The position numbers were made by a program, and so were the translations under genes. From Bordetella parapertussis (GTDB lineage: Bacteria; Pseudomonadota; Gammaproteobacteria; Burkholderiales; SG8-41), in contig CAMCYP010000006.1 in assembly GCA_945885345.1 (NCBI GenBank), forward strand, positions 52,063 to 116,062: DNA of 64,000 bases, read 5' to 3'. The number at the start of each line of letters is the position of its first letter. The stretch's first letter is position 1. The notes beneath the pieces are model-generated. The model had not been told where the DNA came from. It saw only the letters and a list, made by a program, of their open reading frames with translations, and ran no database searches. Positions 8,887 to 18,154 of the stretch are shown here, piece by piece.

Positions 8887-9330
8887 CTAGCGCAGCACCA
8901 GCACCGCGACGTTGGTGCCGGCCAGCACTTTCTGCGTTTCGCTGCCGATCAGCAGCTTGGAAAATCCGCTGCGGCCGTGCGAGGCCATGGCGATCAGATC
9001 GCACTTGTATTTTTTCACGGCCTTGACGATGGCATCGGCCGGGAAATCGCTGCAGGCGAATCCGGTAGCGCAGCGTACGCTGGCTGCCCCGCATTCTTTC
9101 TTGATCACTTCCAGGTGGCGCGCCGCCACTTTTTTCTGCCGTGCCTCGTATTCCCTGGGGACGAGGAAGTCGGGCGGTATGTAATCCGCATAGACGTTGA
9201 ACTTGTAAGCGGGAGCTACGTGGAATCCGGTGACGCGCGCGCCGGTTTTTTTGGCCAGTGCCACGGCTTTTTTGATGGCTTTGCGCGACAGTGCCGAGCC
9301 GTCGGTGGGAACCAGGATATTGCGGAACAT
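8887..9330 (-). CDS. Universal stress protein (UspA family)
   Basis: This 147-residue protein starts [20 protein letters not shown], with an AAAGGAG ribosome-binding site just upstream. The nucleotide-binding signature appears at the C-terminus as [22 protein letters not shown]. It is a single-domain USP of normal length. Its promoter region is shared with ccoN, and the FNR-type box at 9391-9404 lies 61 bp upstream of its start, so anaerobic induction of both genes is plausible. Confidence 0.93.
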   Translation of the reverse strand: MFRNILVPTDGSALSRKAIKKAVALAKKTGARVTGFHVAPAYKFNVYADYIPPDFLVPREYEARQKKVAARHLEVIKKECGAASVRCATGFACSDFPADAIVKAVKKYKCDLIAMASHGRSGFSKLLIGSETQKVLAGTNVAVLVLR

Positions 9331-9390
9331 GGAAGGTCTCCTTTGAATGGTTTTGCAAGGACAAGGTAGTCTGCCGTTCCGGGAGAGGGG

Positions 9391-9404
9391 TTGATGTAGA
9401 TCAA
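9391..9404. promoter_or_regulatory. FNR/ANR-type box upstream of ccoN and usp
   Basis: TTGATGTAGATCAA matches the FNR consensus TTGAT-N4-ATCAA at every specified position. Its centre is 67 bp before the ccoN ATG, which fits a class II (-41.5) promoter with a 5' leader of about 25 bp. It also faces the usp gene on the other strand. Confidence 0.88.
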
Positions 9405-9464
9405 AACCCGGTGGACAGGCTCCCGTTATGCTGCACGGCATCACCAATCGGGCAGGGGACATCC

Positions 9465-10892
9465 ATGCAGGCACAATCCACCCAATCCACTTATAACTAC
9501 AGCGTGGTTCGGCAGTTCGCGATCATGACCGTCGTCTGGGGCATCGTCGGCATGCTGGTCGGCCTGTTTATTGCCTCGCAACTGATCTGGCCGGAGCTCA
9601 ATCTGGCGCCGTGGCTATCCTATGGGCGGCTGCGTCCGCTGCATACCAATGCCGTGGTTTTTGCCTTTGGCGGATCCGCGCTGTTTGCGACGTCGTATTA
9701 CGTGGTGCAGCGAACTTGCCATGCCCGGCTGTTCTGCGATCGCCTGGCCGCGTTCACCTTCTGGGGCTGGCAGGCAGTCATCGTGCTGGCTGCAGTGACA
9801 CTGCCGATGGGTTACACCAGCTCCAAGGAATATGCGGAGCTCGAGTGGCCGATCGACATCCTGATTGCGCTGGTGTGGGTGGCCTATGCCGTGGTGTTTT
9901 TCGGCACGATCATCAAGCGCAAAACCCCGCATATCTATGTTGCCAACTGGTTTTTCGGTGCGTTCATCCTCACCGTTGCGGTGCTGCATATCGTCAACAG
10001 CGCCGCCATCCCGGTGTCGCTCACCAAATCGTATTCCGCCTATGCCGGTGTGCAGGACGCCATGGTGCAATGGTGGTACGGCCACAACGCAGTCGGATTT
10101 TTCCTGACAGCGGGTTTCCTCGGCATGATGTATTACTTCATTCCGAAGCAGGCCGGTCGTCCGGTGTATTCGTACCGGCTTTCAGTGGTGCATTTCTGGG
10201 CGCTGATTTTTACCTACATGTGGGCGGGGCCCCATCACCTGCACTACACCGCATTGCCGGACTGGGCGCAATCCATCGGCATGCTGTTTTCGCTGGTGCT
10301 GCTGGCGCCGTCCTGGGGTGGAATGATCAACGGCATCATGACGCTGTCGGGCGCCTGGCACAAACTGCGCACTGATCCCATCCTCAAATTCCTCGTCGTA
10401 TCACTGTCGTTCTACGGCATGTCGACCTTCGAAGGCCCGATGATGGCGATCAAGACCGTCAACGCGCTGTCGCATTACACCGACTGGACCATCGGCCATG
10501 TGCACAGCGGCGCGCTGGGCTGGGTCGGCATGGTCACGTTCGGCAGCCTCTATTACATGATCCCGCGACTCTACGGACGCACCGAAATGCACAGCGTGAA
10601 ACTGGTGACGCTGCATTTCTGGGTGGCGACCATCGGCATCGTGCTCTACATCGCGGCGATGTGGATTGCCGGCGTGATGCAGGGCCTGATGTGGCGTGCG
10701 GTGAATGCCGACGGCACGCTGACTTATGCGTTCGTTGAATCGGTGAAAGCCACCTATCCGTACTACGCGGTGCGCCTGCTCGGCGGGCTGCTCTATTTCT
10801 CCGGGATGCTGATCATGGCCTGGAACGTGTTCAAGACCGTGGCCGGACAAAAGGCGGTGGATATGCCGGTCATTGCCGTCGCCCACGCCTGA
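9465..10892 (+). CDS. ccoN: cbb3-type cytochrome c oxidase subunit I
   Basis: This is the catalytic haem-copper subunit with twelve membrane helices; 475 residues from the ATG at 9465, the start preceded by GGCAGGGG. Ligand histidines are visible in [50 protein letters not shown] (CuB) and [17 protein letters not shown] (haems). It reduces oxygen at low concentrations and pumps protons. It heads the ccoNOQP operon and carries an FNR-type box in its promoter. A longer frame extends upstream but would pass through the regulatory site. Confidence 0.97.
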   Translation: MQAQSTQSTYNYSVVRQFAIMTVVWGIVGMLVGLFIASQLIWPELNLAPWLSYGRLRPLHTNAVVFAFGGSALFATSYYVVQRTCHARLFCDRLAAFTFWGWQAVIVLAAVTLPMGYTSSKEYAELEWPIDILIALVWVAYAVVFFGTIIKRKTPHIYVANWFFGAFILTVAVLHIVNSAAIPVSLTKSYSAYAGVQDAMVQWWYGHNAVGFFLTAGFLGMMYYFIPKQAGRPVYSYRLSVVHFWALIFTYMWAGPHHLHYTALPDWAQSIGMLFSLVLLAPSWGGMINGIMTLSGAWHKLRTDPILKFLVVSLSFYGMSTFEGPMMAIKTVNALSHYTDWTIGHVHSGALGWVGMVTFGSLYYMIPRLYGRTEMHSVKLVTLHFWVATIGIVLYIAAMWIAGVMQGLMWRAVNADGTLTYAFVESVKATYPYYAVRLLGGLLYFSGMLIMAWNVFKTVAGQKAVDMPVIAVAHA

Positions 10893-10899
10893 AATCGTA

Positions 10900-10935
10900 A
10901 ATAATAATAAGTATTTGATTTTAAACATATTTTAG
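10900..10935. repeat. AT-rich near-palindromic 36-bp repeat, copy 1 (ccoN-ccoO spacer)
   Basis: This segment fills most of the 58-bp gap between ccoN and ccoO. It is 33/36 identical to 36423-36458, which lies in another intra-operon spacer. The core reads AAGTATTTGATTTTAAACAT and is roughly symmetrical about TTTTAAA. The AT content contrasts sharply with the GC-rich surroundings. Role unknown: operator, RNA processing site or small dispersed repeat. Confidence 0.75.
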
Positions 10936-10950
10936 TCATCCGGAGCTTAC

Positions 10951-11568
10951 ATGGACAATTCAGGCCATGCGATTATCGAGAAAAACGTCGGTCTGCTGAT
11001 GGTGTTGGTGATTGTTGCCATCAGCGTCGGCGGACTGGTCGAGATCGTGCCGCTGTTTTTCCAGAAATCAACCACGCAAGCGGTCAGCGGGCTGCAACCC
11101 TATAACGCGCTGCAATTGTCGGGGCGTGACGTGTACATCCGCGAGGGCTGCAACAACTGCCACTCGCAGATGATCCGGCCGTTCCGCGCCGAGACCGAAC
11201 GTTACGGCCATTACTCGGTGGCCGGTGAATTTGTCTACGACCATCCGTTCCTGTGGGGCAGCAAACGCACCGGCCCCGACCTCGCGCGCGTCGGCGGCCG
11301 TTATTCCGACGACTGGCATCGCGTGCACCTGAGCAATCCGCGTGACCTGGTGCCGGAGTCCAACATGCCGGCCTACAAATGGCTGCTTGAGTCGCCGGTC
11401 GATGCGGCGGCACTGCCGGCGAAGATGCGCGCGCTGCGCACGGTCGGCGTGCCGTACACCGATGAGGACATTGCAAAGGCCGCAGAAAGCGTCAAGGGCA
11501 AGACCGATATGGACGCGCTGATCGCCTATCTGCAAAACCTCGGCACCGTTTTGCGCAATGTGAGGTAA
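10951..11568 (+). CDS. ccoO: cbb3-type cytochrome c oxidase subunit II (monohaem)
   Basis: The protein has 205 residues with one N-terminal membrane anchor (about 13-35) and a periplasmic cytochrome c domain. The haem motif CNNCH is at 67-71, and the axial methionine is probably in the NMPAYKWL segment (ESNMPAY). It transfers electrons from CcoP or donor cytochromes to CcoN. CGGAG before the ATG is a good ribosome-binding site. The length is as usual for CcoO. Confidence 0.97.
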   Translation: MDNSGHAIIEKNVGLLMVLVIVAISVGGLVEIVPLFFQKSTTQAVSGLQPYNALQLSGRDVYIREGCNNCHSQMIRPFRAETERYGHYSVAGEFVYDHPFLWGSKRTGPDLARVGGRYSDDWHRVHLSNPRDLVPESNMPAYKWLLESPVDAAALPAKMRALRTVGVPYTDEDIAKAAESVKGKTDMDALIAYLQNLGTVLRNVR

Positions 11569-11571
11569 GCC

Positions 11572-11751
11572 ATGGATATCAATCTGATGCGTTCCGTAAT
11601 AACCGCCGTGCTGTTTGTGGTGTTCATCGGCATCGTGCTGTGGGCCTGGGGCAAGGGACGCCGCGCTGATTTCGAAGCCGCGGCCCGGCTGCCGCTGGAT
11701 GACGACCTGGCCGAGCAGCAAATGGCCCGCAACGGGAGAGTGCAGCAATGA
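11572..11751 (+). CDS. ccoQ: CcoQ-like small cbb3 oxidase subunit
   Basis: This 59-residue reading frame begins MDINLMRSVITAVLFVVFIG, has one membrane helix and a charged tail (DFEAAARLPLDDDLAEQQ). It starts 3 bp after ccoO and overlaps the ccoP start in ATGA. Size, topology and position match CcoQ, a small stabilising subunit often missed by gene callers. Sequence conservation in the family is low, so the name rests mainly on context. Confidence 0.88.
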   Translation: MDINLMRSVITAVLFVVFIGIVLWAWGKGRRADFEAAARLPLDDDLAEQQMARNGRVQQ

Positions 11752-12659
11752 GCGATTTCGTACATGACGGCTGGAGTTTCTACATCGCCATCATCACCGT
11801 GGTGAGCCTGATTGCCTGTGGCGTATTTCTCAAGGCATTGTCGACACAGAAGCTGGCCAAGGGCGAGCAGGCGGCAACGACCGGACACAGCTGGGACGAT
11901 CTGCAGGAATTGAACAACCCGCTGCCGCGGTGGTGGATGTGGCTGTTCTACATCACCATCGTGTTTTCCTTTATTTACCTGATCCTGTATCCGGGTCTGG
12001 GTTCCTATGCCGGTTATTTCGGCTGGAGTTCTCAGGGCCAGTACAAGGACGAACAGCAGCAGGCAGCGGCGGTGTTCGGTCCGGTCATCGACCGTTTTCT
12101 GAAGCAGGATGTGGTTGCCGTCGCCGCCAATCCCGAGGCGCGCGAGATCGGCCAGCGCCTGTTCCTGAATTACTGCGCGCAGTGCCACGGTTCGGATGCC
12201 GGCGGCTCGCGCGGTTACCCCAACCTGCGTGACGGGGACTGGCTTTATGGCGGCACACCCGATGCCATTCGTACAACCATCAGCGGCGGGCGCAATGGCG
12301 TGATGCCGCCGATGGGGGCTGCGCTTGGCGGCAGTGAAGATGTACGCGATGTCGTGCACCATGTGCTGGAACTGGCCGGGCGCACCCATGATGGTTTGCG
12401 TGCGCAGCGCGGCAAGGCCAAATTTGCGACGACCTGCGCGGCCTGCCACGGTGCGGACGGCAAGGGCAACCAGCAGATCGGTTCCGCCAATCTGACGGAT
12501 GACATCTGGCTGCATGGCGGCACTGAAGCGGCGATCACTGAAACCATCGTCAAGGGTCGCATGAGCCAGATGCCGGCGCACAAGGATTTTCTCGACGAAG
12601 GCAAGATTCACCTGCTGACCGCCTACGTGCTGGGCATTTCCGGGCAGGGCAAGCCCTAG
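11748..12659 (+). CDS. ccoP: cbb3-type cytochrome c oxidase subunit III (dihaem)
   Basis: The 303-residue subunit has two N-terminal membrane helices (about 7-27 and 60-82) joined by a loop with SWDDLQELNNPLPRWWMWLF, a CcoP signature. Two cytochrome c domains follow, with haem motifs CAQCH at 143-147 and CAACH at 230-234. It passes electrons into CcoO/CcoN. The start overlaps ccoQ, and the next gene begins directly after its stop. Confidence 0.97.
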   Translation: MSDFVHDGWSFYIAIITVVSLIACGVFLKALSTQKLAKGEQAATTGHSWDDLQELNNPLPRWWMWLFYITIVFSFIYLILYPGLGSYAGYFGWSSQGQYKDEQQQAAAVFGPVIDRFLKQDVVAVAANPEAREIGQRLFLNYCAQCHGSDAGGSRGYPNLRDGDWLYGGTPDAIRTTISGGRNGVMPPMGAALGGSEDVRDVVHHVLELAGRTHDGLRAQRGKAKFATTCAACHGADGKGNQQIGSANLTDDIWLHGGTEAAITETIVKGRMSQMPAHKDFLDEGKIHLLTAYVLGISGQGKP

Positions 12660-14081
12660 ATGCCGGTGCCTGATCCATCAGTGGCGGTGCAGCCGGGCGC
12701 TGACGAAGTCGAAACCTCGCTCTACGAGGTTCGCCAGCGGATTTATCCGCGCGCCGTCAGCGGCTGGTTTGCGCGCTGGCGGGTGGCGCTGGTGGTTGCC
12801 ACGCAACTGGTGTTCTACGGTGTGCCGTGGCTGACCTGGAATGACCGCCAGGCGGTGCTGTTTGATCTTGTTTCGCGCAAGTTCTACATCTTCGGGCTGG
12901 TGCTGTGGCCGCAGGATTTCATTTTCCTGACTGCGCTGCTGATCATCTCGGCGTACTCGCTGTTCCTGTTCACGACCATCGCCGGCCGGCTGTGGTGCGG
13001 TTACGCCTGTCCGCAGACGGTGTACACGGAAATGTTCATGTGGATCGAGCGCCATATCGAAGGTGACCGGCTCCAGCGCATGCGCCTTGATCAGTCACCG
13101 TTCAATGCGCGCAAGCTGGGCCTGAAAACCCTGAAACACGGCACGTGGATCGCGGTCGCGTTATGGACCGGTTTCACCTTTGTCGGATACTTCACGCCGA
13201 TCAAGCTGTTGGCCGGCGAGGTGACGACCTGGACGCTGGGTCCCTGGGAGACGTTCTGGATCCTGTTCTACGGCTTTGCCACCTACGGCAACGCCGGCTG
13301 GATGCGCGAGCAGGTGTGCAAATACATGTGTCCTTACGCCCGTTTCCAGAGTGTGATGTTCGACCCGGACACCCTCATCATCACCTATGACGCACAGCGC
13401 GGTGACCCGCGCGGTTCGCGCAGCAAGTCTGCCGATCCGGAGAAACTGGAGCTGGGCGATTGCGTGGATTGCAACATCTGTGTGCAGGTTTGTCCGACCG
13501 GCATCGACATCCGCAAGGGGCTGCAGTACGAGTGCATCGGTTGCGCCGCCTGCATCGATGGCTGCAACCAGGTCATGGACAAGATGGGTTACCCGCGCGG
13601 GTTGATCCGCTATTCGACTGAAAATGCGGTATCAGGCAAATACACCGACGCCGAGATCCGCCGCCACGTGCTGCGGCCGCGGGTGCTGGTTTACAGTGTG
13701 CTGCTCGGTATCATCGTCCTCACATTTTTTGGCGGGCTGTTCTTGCGCAGTCCGCTCAAAGTCGACGTAATGCGTGATCGTGGCGCCATGGTGCGCGATG
13801 CTGCAGGCGGACAGATCGAGAATGTGTACAGGCTGCAGTTCATCAATACTGATGAGCAAGTCCACCGCTATCAGTTGTCGGTCAGTGGCTTGTCGGGGCT
13901 CGAGCTGGTGGTGCGGCAACCGATCGAAGTGCCGCCGGCGACGACCAAAACGTTCCCGGTCGCGGTGCATGTTGATCCGACAGGGCTGACGTCCGGGGCG
14001 CACCCCATCGTGTTCCACATCAACGAGATTGATCGTGCGGAAGTCAGGACTGATGAAAAGTCCATATTTTTCGTCCGCTGA
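12660..14081 (+). CDS. ccoG: Cytochrome c oxidase accessory protein CcoG (RdxA/FixG)
   Basis: This 473-residue membrane ferredoxin helps assemble cbb3 oxidase, probably by reducing copper for the active site. Several helices precede a dicluster region at about 267-305 (CVDCNICVQVCPTG and CIGCAACIDGC). CGYACPQTVYTEMFMWIE at about 118-135 is the FixG signature. A further helix and a C-terminal Ig-like periplasmic domain follow. The ATG abuts the ccoP stop codon, so the gene is in the same operon. Confidence 0.95.
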   Translation: MPVPDPSVAVQPGADEVETSLYEVRQRIYPRAVSGWFARWRVALVVATQLVFYGVPWLTWNDRQAVLFDLVSRKFYIFGLVLWPQDFIFLTALLIISAYSLFLFTTIAGRLWCGYACPQTVYTEMFMWIERHIEGDRLQRMRLDQSPFNARKLGLKTLKHGTWIAVALWTGFTFVGYFTPIKLLAGEVTTWTLGPWETFWILFYGFATYGNAGWMREQVCKYMCPYARFQSVMFDPDTLIITYDAQRGDPRGSRSKSADPEKLELGDCVDCNICVQVCPTGIDIRKGLQYECIGCAACIDGCNQVMDKMGYPRGLIRYSTENAVSGKYTDAEIRRHVLRPRVLVYSVLLGIIVLTFFGGLFLRSPLKVDVMRDRGAMVRDAAGGQIENVYRLQFINTDEQVHRYQLSVSGLSGLELVVRQPIEVPPATTKTFPVAVHVDPTGLTSGAHPIVFHINEIDRAEVRTDEKSIFFVR

Positions 14082-14091
14082 GGAGATGCGA

Positions 14092-14610
14092 ATGGAAATT
14101 GCAGGAAAAGATGTTGGCCCCTGGTACCGTGAACCCTGGCCCTGGCTGCTGATGGCGGGGCCGGTGACGGTGATTGTGGCCGGCATCGCAACCCTCTGGA
14201 TCGCCGTGACCAGCAGTGACGGACTGGTCGTTGATGACTATTACAAGGCGGGACTGGCGATCAACCGGACACTGGAGCGCAGCGCGCTGGCGGCAGCGCG
14301 GGGATACCGCGCAGAGGCAGTGATACAGGGCGCGGGGCGCGGCATTTCAGTGCGGCTGGCGACAACTGCGACAGTCCCGTTGCCGGAAACGCTGCAACTG
14401 CACATCGCGCATCCCACGCGCGCCGGTCATGATGGCCTGGTACTGCTGCGGCAGCGCAGCTCCGGTCTGTATGAAGGTGTAATGCCGGCGCTGACCGCCG
14501 GGCACTGGACACTGCTGCTGGAAGATCTGCAATCCAACTGGCGGCTGGGCGGCACGATGACGATGCCCGCACAAACCGCTTTCACACTGCTCCCGGAACA
14601 ACCGCAATAG
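14092..14610 (+). CDS. ccoH: FixH/CcoH family protein
   Basis: The 172-residue protein has one membrane helix near residues 16-36 (WLLMAGPVTVIVAGIATLWI) and the FixH hallmark DGLVVDDYYKAGLAINRTL just after it, then a periplasmic beta domain. CcoH stabilises cbb3 oxidase during assembly. The ATG at 14092 is chosen because AGGAG at 14081-14085 sits 6 bp upstream. The frame opens earlier, inside ccoG. No ccoI or ccoS gene follows, which differs from the common ccoGHIS order. Confidence 0.92.
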   Translation: MEIAGKDVGPWYREPWPWLLMAGPVTVIVAGIATLWIAVTSSDGLVVDDYYKAGLAINRTLERSALAAARGYRAEAVIQGAGRGISVRLATTATVPLPETLQLHIAHPTRAGHDGLVLLRQRSSGLYEGVMPALTAGHWTLLLEDLQSNWRLGGTMTMPAQTAFTLLPEQPQ

Positions 14611-14620
14611 GAGGAACGGC

Positions 14621-14767
14621 ATGGCCTGGAAACTCTTGTTTGGTTCGGACGTCGGTCTGATGAGCCTGATCACCATCCTGATCGTCATCGCGATCGCCGT
14701 TTACCTGTATTTTTTCTTTCGCAGGAAGATGGCGGAAGAAGATGAAACCGGGGAGTCCCGGGGCTGA
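14621..14767 (+). CDS. DUF3149 small membrane protein
   Basis: This 48-residue frame starts MAWKLLFGSDVGLMSLITIL after AGGAGGAACGGC-type spacing (GGAGG 7 bp upstream). It has one membrane helix followed by FFFRRKMAEEDE, the pattern of DUF3149 proteins found beside cbb3 oxidase genes in betaproteobacteria. It lies 10 bp after ccoH. Function unknown; a role in oxidase assembly is inferred from position only. Confidence 0.85.
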   Translation: MAWKLLFGSDVGLMSLITILIVIAIAVYLYFFFRRKMAEEDETGESRG

Positions 14768-14784
14768 GCCCGGGGATCGCAGTC

Positions 14785-15024
14785 ATGGGCCAGCGTCTGA
14801 TGTGGATACTGTGGCCGTCGTTTATCGTCGGCGGTGTGGCGGAGGCGGTGTTTTTCACGCTGATCGATCCGCAGGAACTTTACCTGCTGGGGGAGCCAGT
14901 GCACTGGTCTCCGACTGCGGTTTATTCAGTCGGATTTTTCCTGTTCTGGCTGGTCGCCGCAGCCTCGAGTGCATTTACCTGTTTTTTGCAGCGCAGCGCG
15001 ACTGACGTCAATCAGCAGGGCTGA
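14785..15024 (+). CDS. Small two-helix membrane protein next to fnr
   Basis: The 79-residue protein begins MGQRLMWILWPSFIVGGVAE and has two hydrophobic helices (about 5-27 and 47-66) separated by a short loop with DPQELYLLGEPVHWSP. Similar small proteins are common between ccoGH and fnr in betaproteobacteria. It follows the DUF3149 gene by 17 bp and converges with fnr. No function is known. Confidence 0.8.
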   Translation: MGQRLMWILWPSFIVGGVAEAVFFTLIDPQELYLLGEPVHWSPTAVYSVGFFLFWLVAAASSAFTCFLQRSATDVNQQG

Positions 15025-15039
15025 GTGCATGGGTAAGTG

Positions 15040-15783
15040 TCAGGCCCGGCAGCTGTGCTGGCCAACCAGTTCGCGGAGGCTGTCAATCTTCAGGATGCGC
15101 AGGTGCTTATTCTGCACGGTGACCAGTCCCTGCGCCTGGAAGTGCGACAGTGCGCGGCTGACAGTCTCCAGCTTGAGGCCGAGGTAGCTGCCGATTTCTT
15201 CGCGAGTCATGCGCAGGTGAAATTCGGTGGCTGAATAGCCGCGTGCGGCGAAACGCTGCGACAGGTTGAGCAGGAATGTGGCGAGCCGTTCTTCAGCACG
15301 CATGCTGCCGAGCAGCAGCATGACGCCGTAGTCGCGGGTGATTTCGCGGCTCATTACGCGGTTGAAGTGCTGGTGCAACGACGGAATCTCCCGCGACAGT
15401 TTTTCCAGATCCTGCAGCGGAATTTCGCAGACTTCGCTGTCTTCCAGTGCGACGGCGTCACACAGATGTTTGCCGGTACCGATGGCATCCATGCCCATCA
15501 ACTCCCCCATCATGTGGAAACCGGCGACCTGTTCACGGCCATCATCATGCAGCACGGAGCTTTTCATGAAGCCGGAGCGGATCGCGTACAGCGAATGCAG
15601 CGATGTACCTGACCGGAACAACTGTTCACTGCGTTTGACGGTACGCCGGCGGTCAATCATCCGGTCCATGGACTTCAGTTCGCTGGGGTTCAGGCCGGCG
15701 GGCAGGCATAACTCGTGCAGGCTGCAGGTCGAACAGGCGGCCTGGAGTTTGTCGATTGGGACGATCTGCAGAGGCGTGGCCAT
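15040..15783 (-). CDS. fnr: FNR-type oxygen-sensing transcriptional regulator
   Basis: This is a 247-residue CRP/FNR-family regulator with a [4Fe-4S] cluster. Ligand cysteines are at 17, 20, 26 and 108, and a C-terminal helix-turn-helix includes EEIGSYLGLKLETVSRALSH; the E..SR recognition residues predict binding to TTGAT-N4-ATCAA. It would control the FNR-type boxes at 9391, 15840 and 40514. Its own promoter region holds one of them, suggesting autoregulation together with divergent hemN. Confidence 0.96.
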   Translation of the reverse strand: MATPLQIVPIDKLQAACSTCSLHELCLPAGLNPSELKSMDRMIDRRRTVKRSEQLFRSGTSLHSLYAIRSGFMKSSVLHDDGREQVAGFHMMGELMGMDAIGTGKHLCDAVALEDSEVCEIPLQDLEKLSREIPSLHQHFNRVMSREITRDYGVMLLLGSMRAEERLATFLLNLSQRFAARGYSATEFHLRMTREEIGSYLGLKLETVSRALSHFQAQGLVTVQNKHLRILKIDSLRELVGQHSCRA

Positions 15784-15839
15784 ATCAGTGGAGAGACCAT
15801 GTCAGGGAGAGGTCAATTTTTTGAGCTTACCCCCCCATT

Positions 15840-15853
15840 TTGATCTGGGTCAA
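15840..15853. promoter_or_regulatory. FNR-type box between fnr and hemN
   Basis: TTGATCTGGGTCAA differs from TTGAT-N4-ATCAA at one position. Its centre is about 61 bp before the hemN ATG and 63 bp before the fnr start, so one site could serve both divergent genes. Confidence 0.8.
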
Positions 15854-15907
15854 GCTGTTTATGGTAACTGCCCGCCACAATGCAATCTCAACATAACTGA
15901 TGCTGCG

Positions 15908-17317
15908 ATGAATACTGCCCCGGTAAACACTGATCACCTGCCGCTGGAGGTTGACCTGGACCTGATCCGGCGCATGGATCGCAACGGACCGCGATATACC
16001 TCGTATCCAACGGCGGATCGGTTTGTTGATGCTTTTGGCCCGGAGACTTACCGTTCCTGGATCGGGCGCCGCAATATCGGCGGCATTCGCCGCGCATTGT
16101 CCATTTACGTACATTTGCCGTTCTGCAGCACGATCTGCTTTTATTGCGCCTGCAACAAGGTGGTCACGCGCGACAAGGGAAAGGGCAGGAAATACCTCGA
16201 CAGCCTGTTCCGCGAGATCGAACTGCAGGCACCGTTATTCGGCGATGACCGGCATGTCGAGCAGATGCATTGGGGCGGTGGTACGCCGACCTTCTACAGC
16301 ATGCAGCAGCTGGCTTCTCTTTGTGAGCAGTTGCAGCGGCATTTCACCTTTGCACCTGATGGTGAATATTCGATCGAGATCGACCCGCGCAGCGTGGATG
16401 CCGCCGGGATGCAGGCGCTGCGCGACATGGGTTTCAACCGCGTCAGCCTCGGCGTGCAGGATTTTGATCCCGACGTGCAGCGCGCGGTCAATCGTATCCA
16501 GAGTGAGGCGCAGACGCTGGAAGTGATGGTTGCCGCGCGCACTGCCGGGTTTTCGTCAATTAATATCGATCTGATCTACGGACTGCCGAAGCAGAATCTT
16601 CTTGGTTTCAACCGTACGCTGGGACGCGTGATTGCCGCGGCACCAGACCGGATTGCGATTTACAACTATGCGCACCTGCCGGCGCGGTTCAAGCCGCAGC
16701 GCCGCATTGTTGATGTGGATCTGCCGTCGCCGGATGTCAAACTCAAATTACTGGGGCTTGCCGCGCAGCGCCTGACGGAAGCCGGTTATGTCTACATCGG
16801 CATGGATCATTTTGCGAAACCTGAAGATGCGCTGGCTCTGGCCCAGCGCAACGGCCATTTGCACCGCAATTTCCAGGGCTATTCGACGCACGCCGACTGC
16901 GATCTGCTCGGGCTGGGGGTTTCGGCGATCGGCGCCATCGGCCCGACCTACAGCCAGAATCATCGTGAGCTGGACGGTTATTACGATGCCGTTGAGCGCG
17001 GCGTACTGCCGGTGGCGCGGGGCATCGAGCTGTCGGCCGACGATCTGTTGCGCCGCGCCGTGATCCAGGCGCTGGCCTGCCAGTTCCGTCTGGCAAAAAC
17101 TTCCGTCGAAATCGCCTATCTCATCGACTTTGACCGCTATTTTTCCGCGGAACTCGCCGACTTGCGCGACATGGTGGATGACGGACTGGTGCAGCTGGAT
17201 GCCGAGTGGATTACAGTGACTGCGCGCGGTCGCATGCTGATTCGCAACATCTGCATGGTGTTCGACAAATACCTGCGGCGCGAACGCGAAACCGCGCGTT
17301 ATTCAAGGGTGATCTAG
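15908..17317 (+). CDS. hemN: Oxygen-independent coproporphyrinogen III oxidase
   Basis: This radical-SAM enzyme makes protoporphyrinogen IX precursors without oxygen. The iron-sulfur motif CSTICFYC (CX3CX2C) lies at about 73-80, followed by the GGGTPTF motif near 122. PRYTSYPTADRF at about 26-37 is the HemN N-terminal signature. The 469-residue length from the ATG at 15908 is normal; the frame also extends far upstream through fnr, which is not coding. Anaerobic haem supply fits the adjacent FNR box and the haem-rich oxidases nearby. Confidence 0.96.
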   Translation: MNTAPVNTDHLPLEVDLDLIRRMDRNGPRYTSYPTADRFVDAFGPETYRSWIGRRNIGGIRRALSIYVHLPFCSTICFYCACNKVVTRDKGKGRKYLDSLFREIELQAPLFGDDRHVEQMHWGGGTPTFYSMQQLASLCEQLQRHFTFAPDGEYSIEIDPRSVDAAGMQALRDMGFNRVSLGVQDFDPDVQRAVNRIQSEAQTLEVMVAARTAGFSSINIDLIYGLPKQNLLGFNRTLGRVIAAAPDRIAIYNYAHLPARFKPQRRIVDVDLPSPDVKLKLLGLAAQRLTEAGYVYIGMDHFAKPEDALALAQRNGHLHRNFQGYSTHADCDLLGLGVSAIGAIGPTYSQNHRELDGYYDAVERGVLPVARGIELSADDLLRRAVIQALACQFRLAKTSVEIAYLIDFDRYFSAELADLRDMVDDGLVQLDAEWITVTARGRMLIRNICMVFDKYLRRERETARYSRVI

Positions 17318-17332
17318 GCAAGGATGATCTAG

Positions 17333-18073
17333 ATGGATGGCTGGTTGCAGGCGATGCTGCTGACGGCGTTGATGGCGGGGCTGCTGGGCGGCGCGCATTG
17401 CGCCGCCATGTGCGGCGGCATTGTCAGCCTGACCTGCGCCGGCCCGGGTGTGGTCGCAAATCGCGCCTGGTTTCCGCTGGCTTATAACGGTGGGCGCGTC
17501 GCGAGTTACGTCGTGGCCGGCGCATTGGCCGGTGCTTTGGGGCAGGCGGGCATGGTGCTGCGCGGTGGAGCACTGGCACAGCACCTGCTGATGTTCCTGA
17601 TGGGCGCCACACTGCTGGTGCTTGCGCTTAATGTTGCCGGCGTCGGGCCGGTGATGCGCGGCATCGAAGCTGCGGGGGGATTCTTGTGGCGGCAGGTACG
17701 GCCTTTTTCCAGTCATTTTCTGCCGGTGCGATCGCCGTGGCAGGCACTGGGCCTGGGCGCGCTGTGGGGGTGGCTGCCCTGCGGCATGGTGTATGCGATG
17801 CTGCTGACGGCGCTGGCTTCCGGCAATGCCGGCGAGGGTGCGCTGATACTTGCCGCGTTCGGTCTCGGCACATTACCCAACCTGCTGCTGATCGGCGCCG
17901 CCGCGGGACGCGCGCGGAACTGGATGCGGAGGCGCGGTGTGCGCTATGCCGGCAGCCTGCTGATTGCTGCCATTGGCGTCTACGGCATGCTGCATGCACT
18001 GCAACCTGCTGCGTTGCAGTCTGACAGCCTGTTGTGCCGGATGGCCCCCGGACTGGCTGCGCTGTTGCGTTGA
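17333..18073 (+). CDS. DsbD/TauE-SafE-like membrane protein of cbb3 clusters
   Basis: The 246-residue protein has about six helices. Paired motifs GGAHCAAMCGGI (about 20-31) and GWLPCGMVYAML (about 146-157) resemble the DsbD transmembrane domain and related metal or thiol transporters. Automated pipelines often call these sulfite exporter TauE/SafE family. Genes of this type accompany cbb3 oxidase and hemN in proteobacteria, so copper delivery or thiol redox across the membrane is the better guess. It begins 15 bp after hemN. Confidence 0.8.
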   Translation: MDGWLQAMLLTALMAGLLGGAHCAAMCGGIVSLTCAGPGVVANRAWFPLAYNGGRVASYVVAGALAGALGQAGMVLRGGALAQHLLMFLMGATLLVLALNVAGVGPVMRGIEAAGGFLWRQVRPFSSHFLPVRSPWQALGLGALWGWLPCGMVYAMLLTALASGNAGEGALILAAFGLGTLPNLLLIGAAAGRARNWMRRRGVRYAGSLLIAAIGVYGMLHALQPAALQSDSLLCRMAPGLAALLR

Positions 18074-18074
18074 T

Positions 18075-18145
18075 CCGCCGGGATCTTTTTCCCGAATTTT
18101 CCCGCGAATTTTTCCCGGAATGTCAGACAGTAAAAATCCCGGCGG
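18075..18145. repeat. Inverted repeat with AT/CCC tandem loop between convergent genes
   Basis: CCGCCGGGAT at 18075-18084 pairs with ATCCCGGCGG at 18136-18145, each arm extended by an inner T or A run. The loop contains three imperfect repeats of CCCGAATTTT type. It lies right after the 17333-18073 gene and before the sodC relic, so it could end transcription from either side, although no U-tract follows the outer stem. Confidence 0.6.
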
Positions 18146-18154
18146 CTGGAACGA

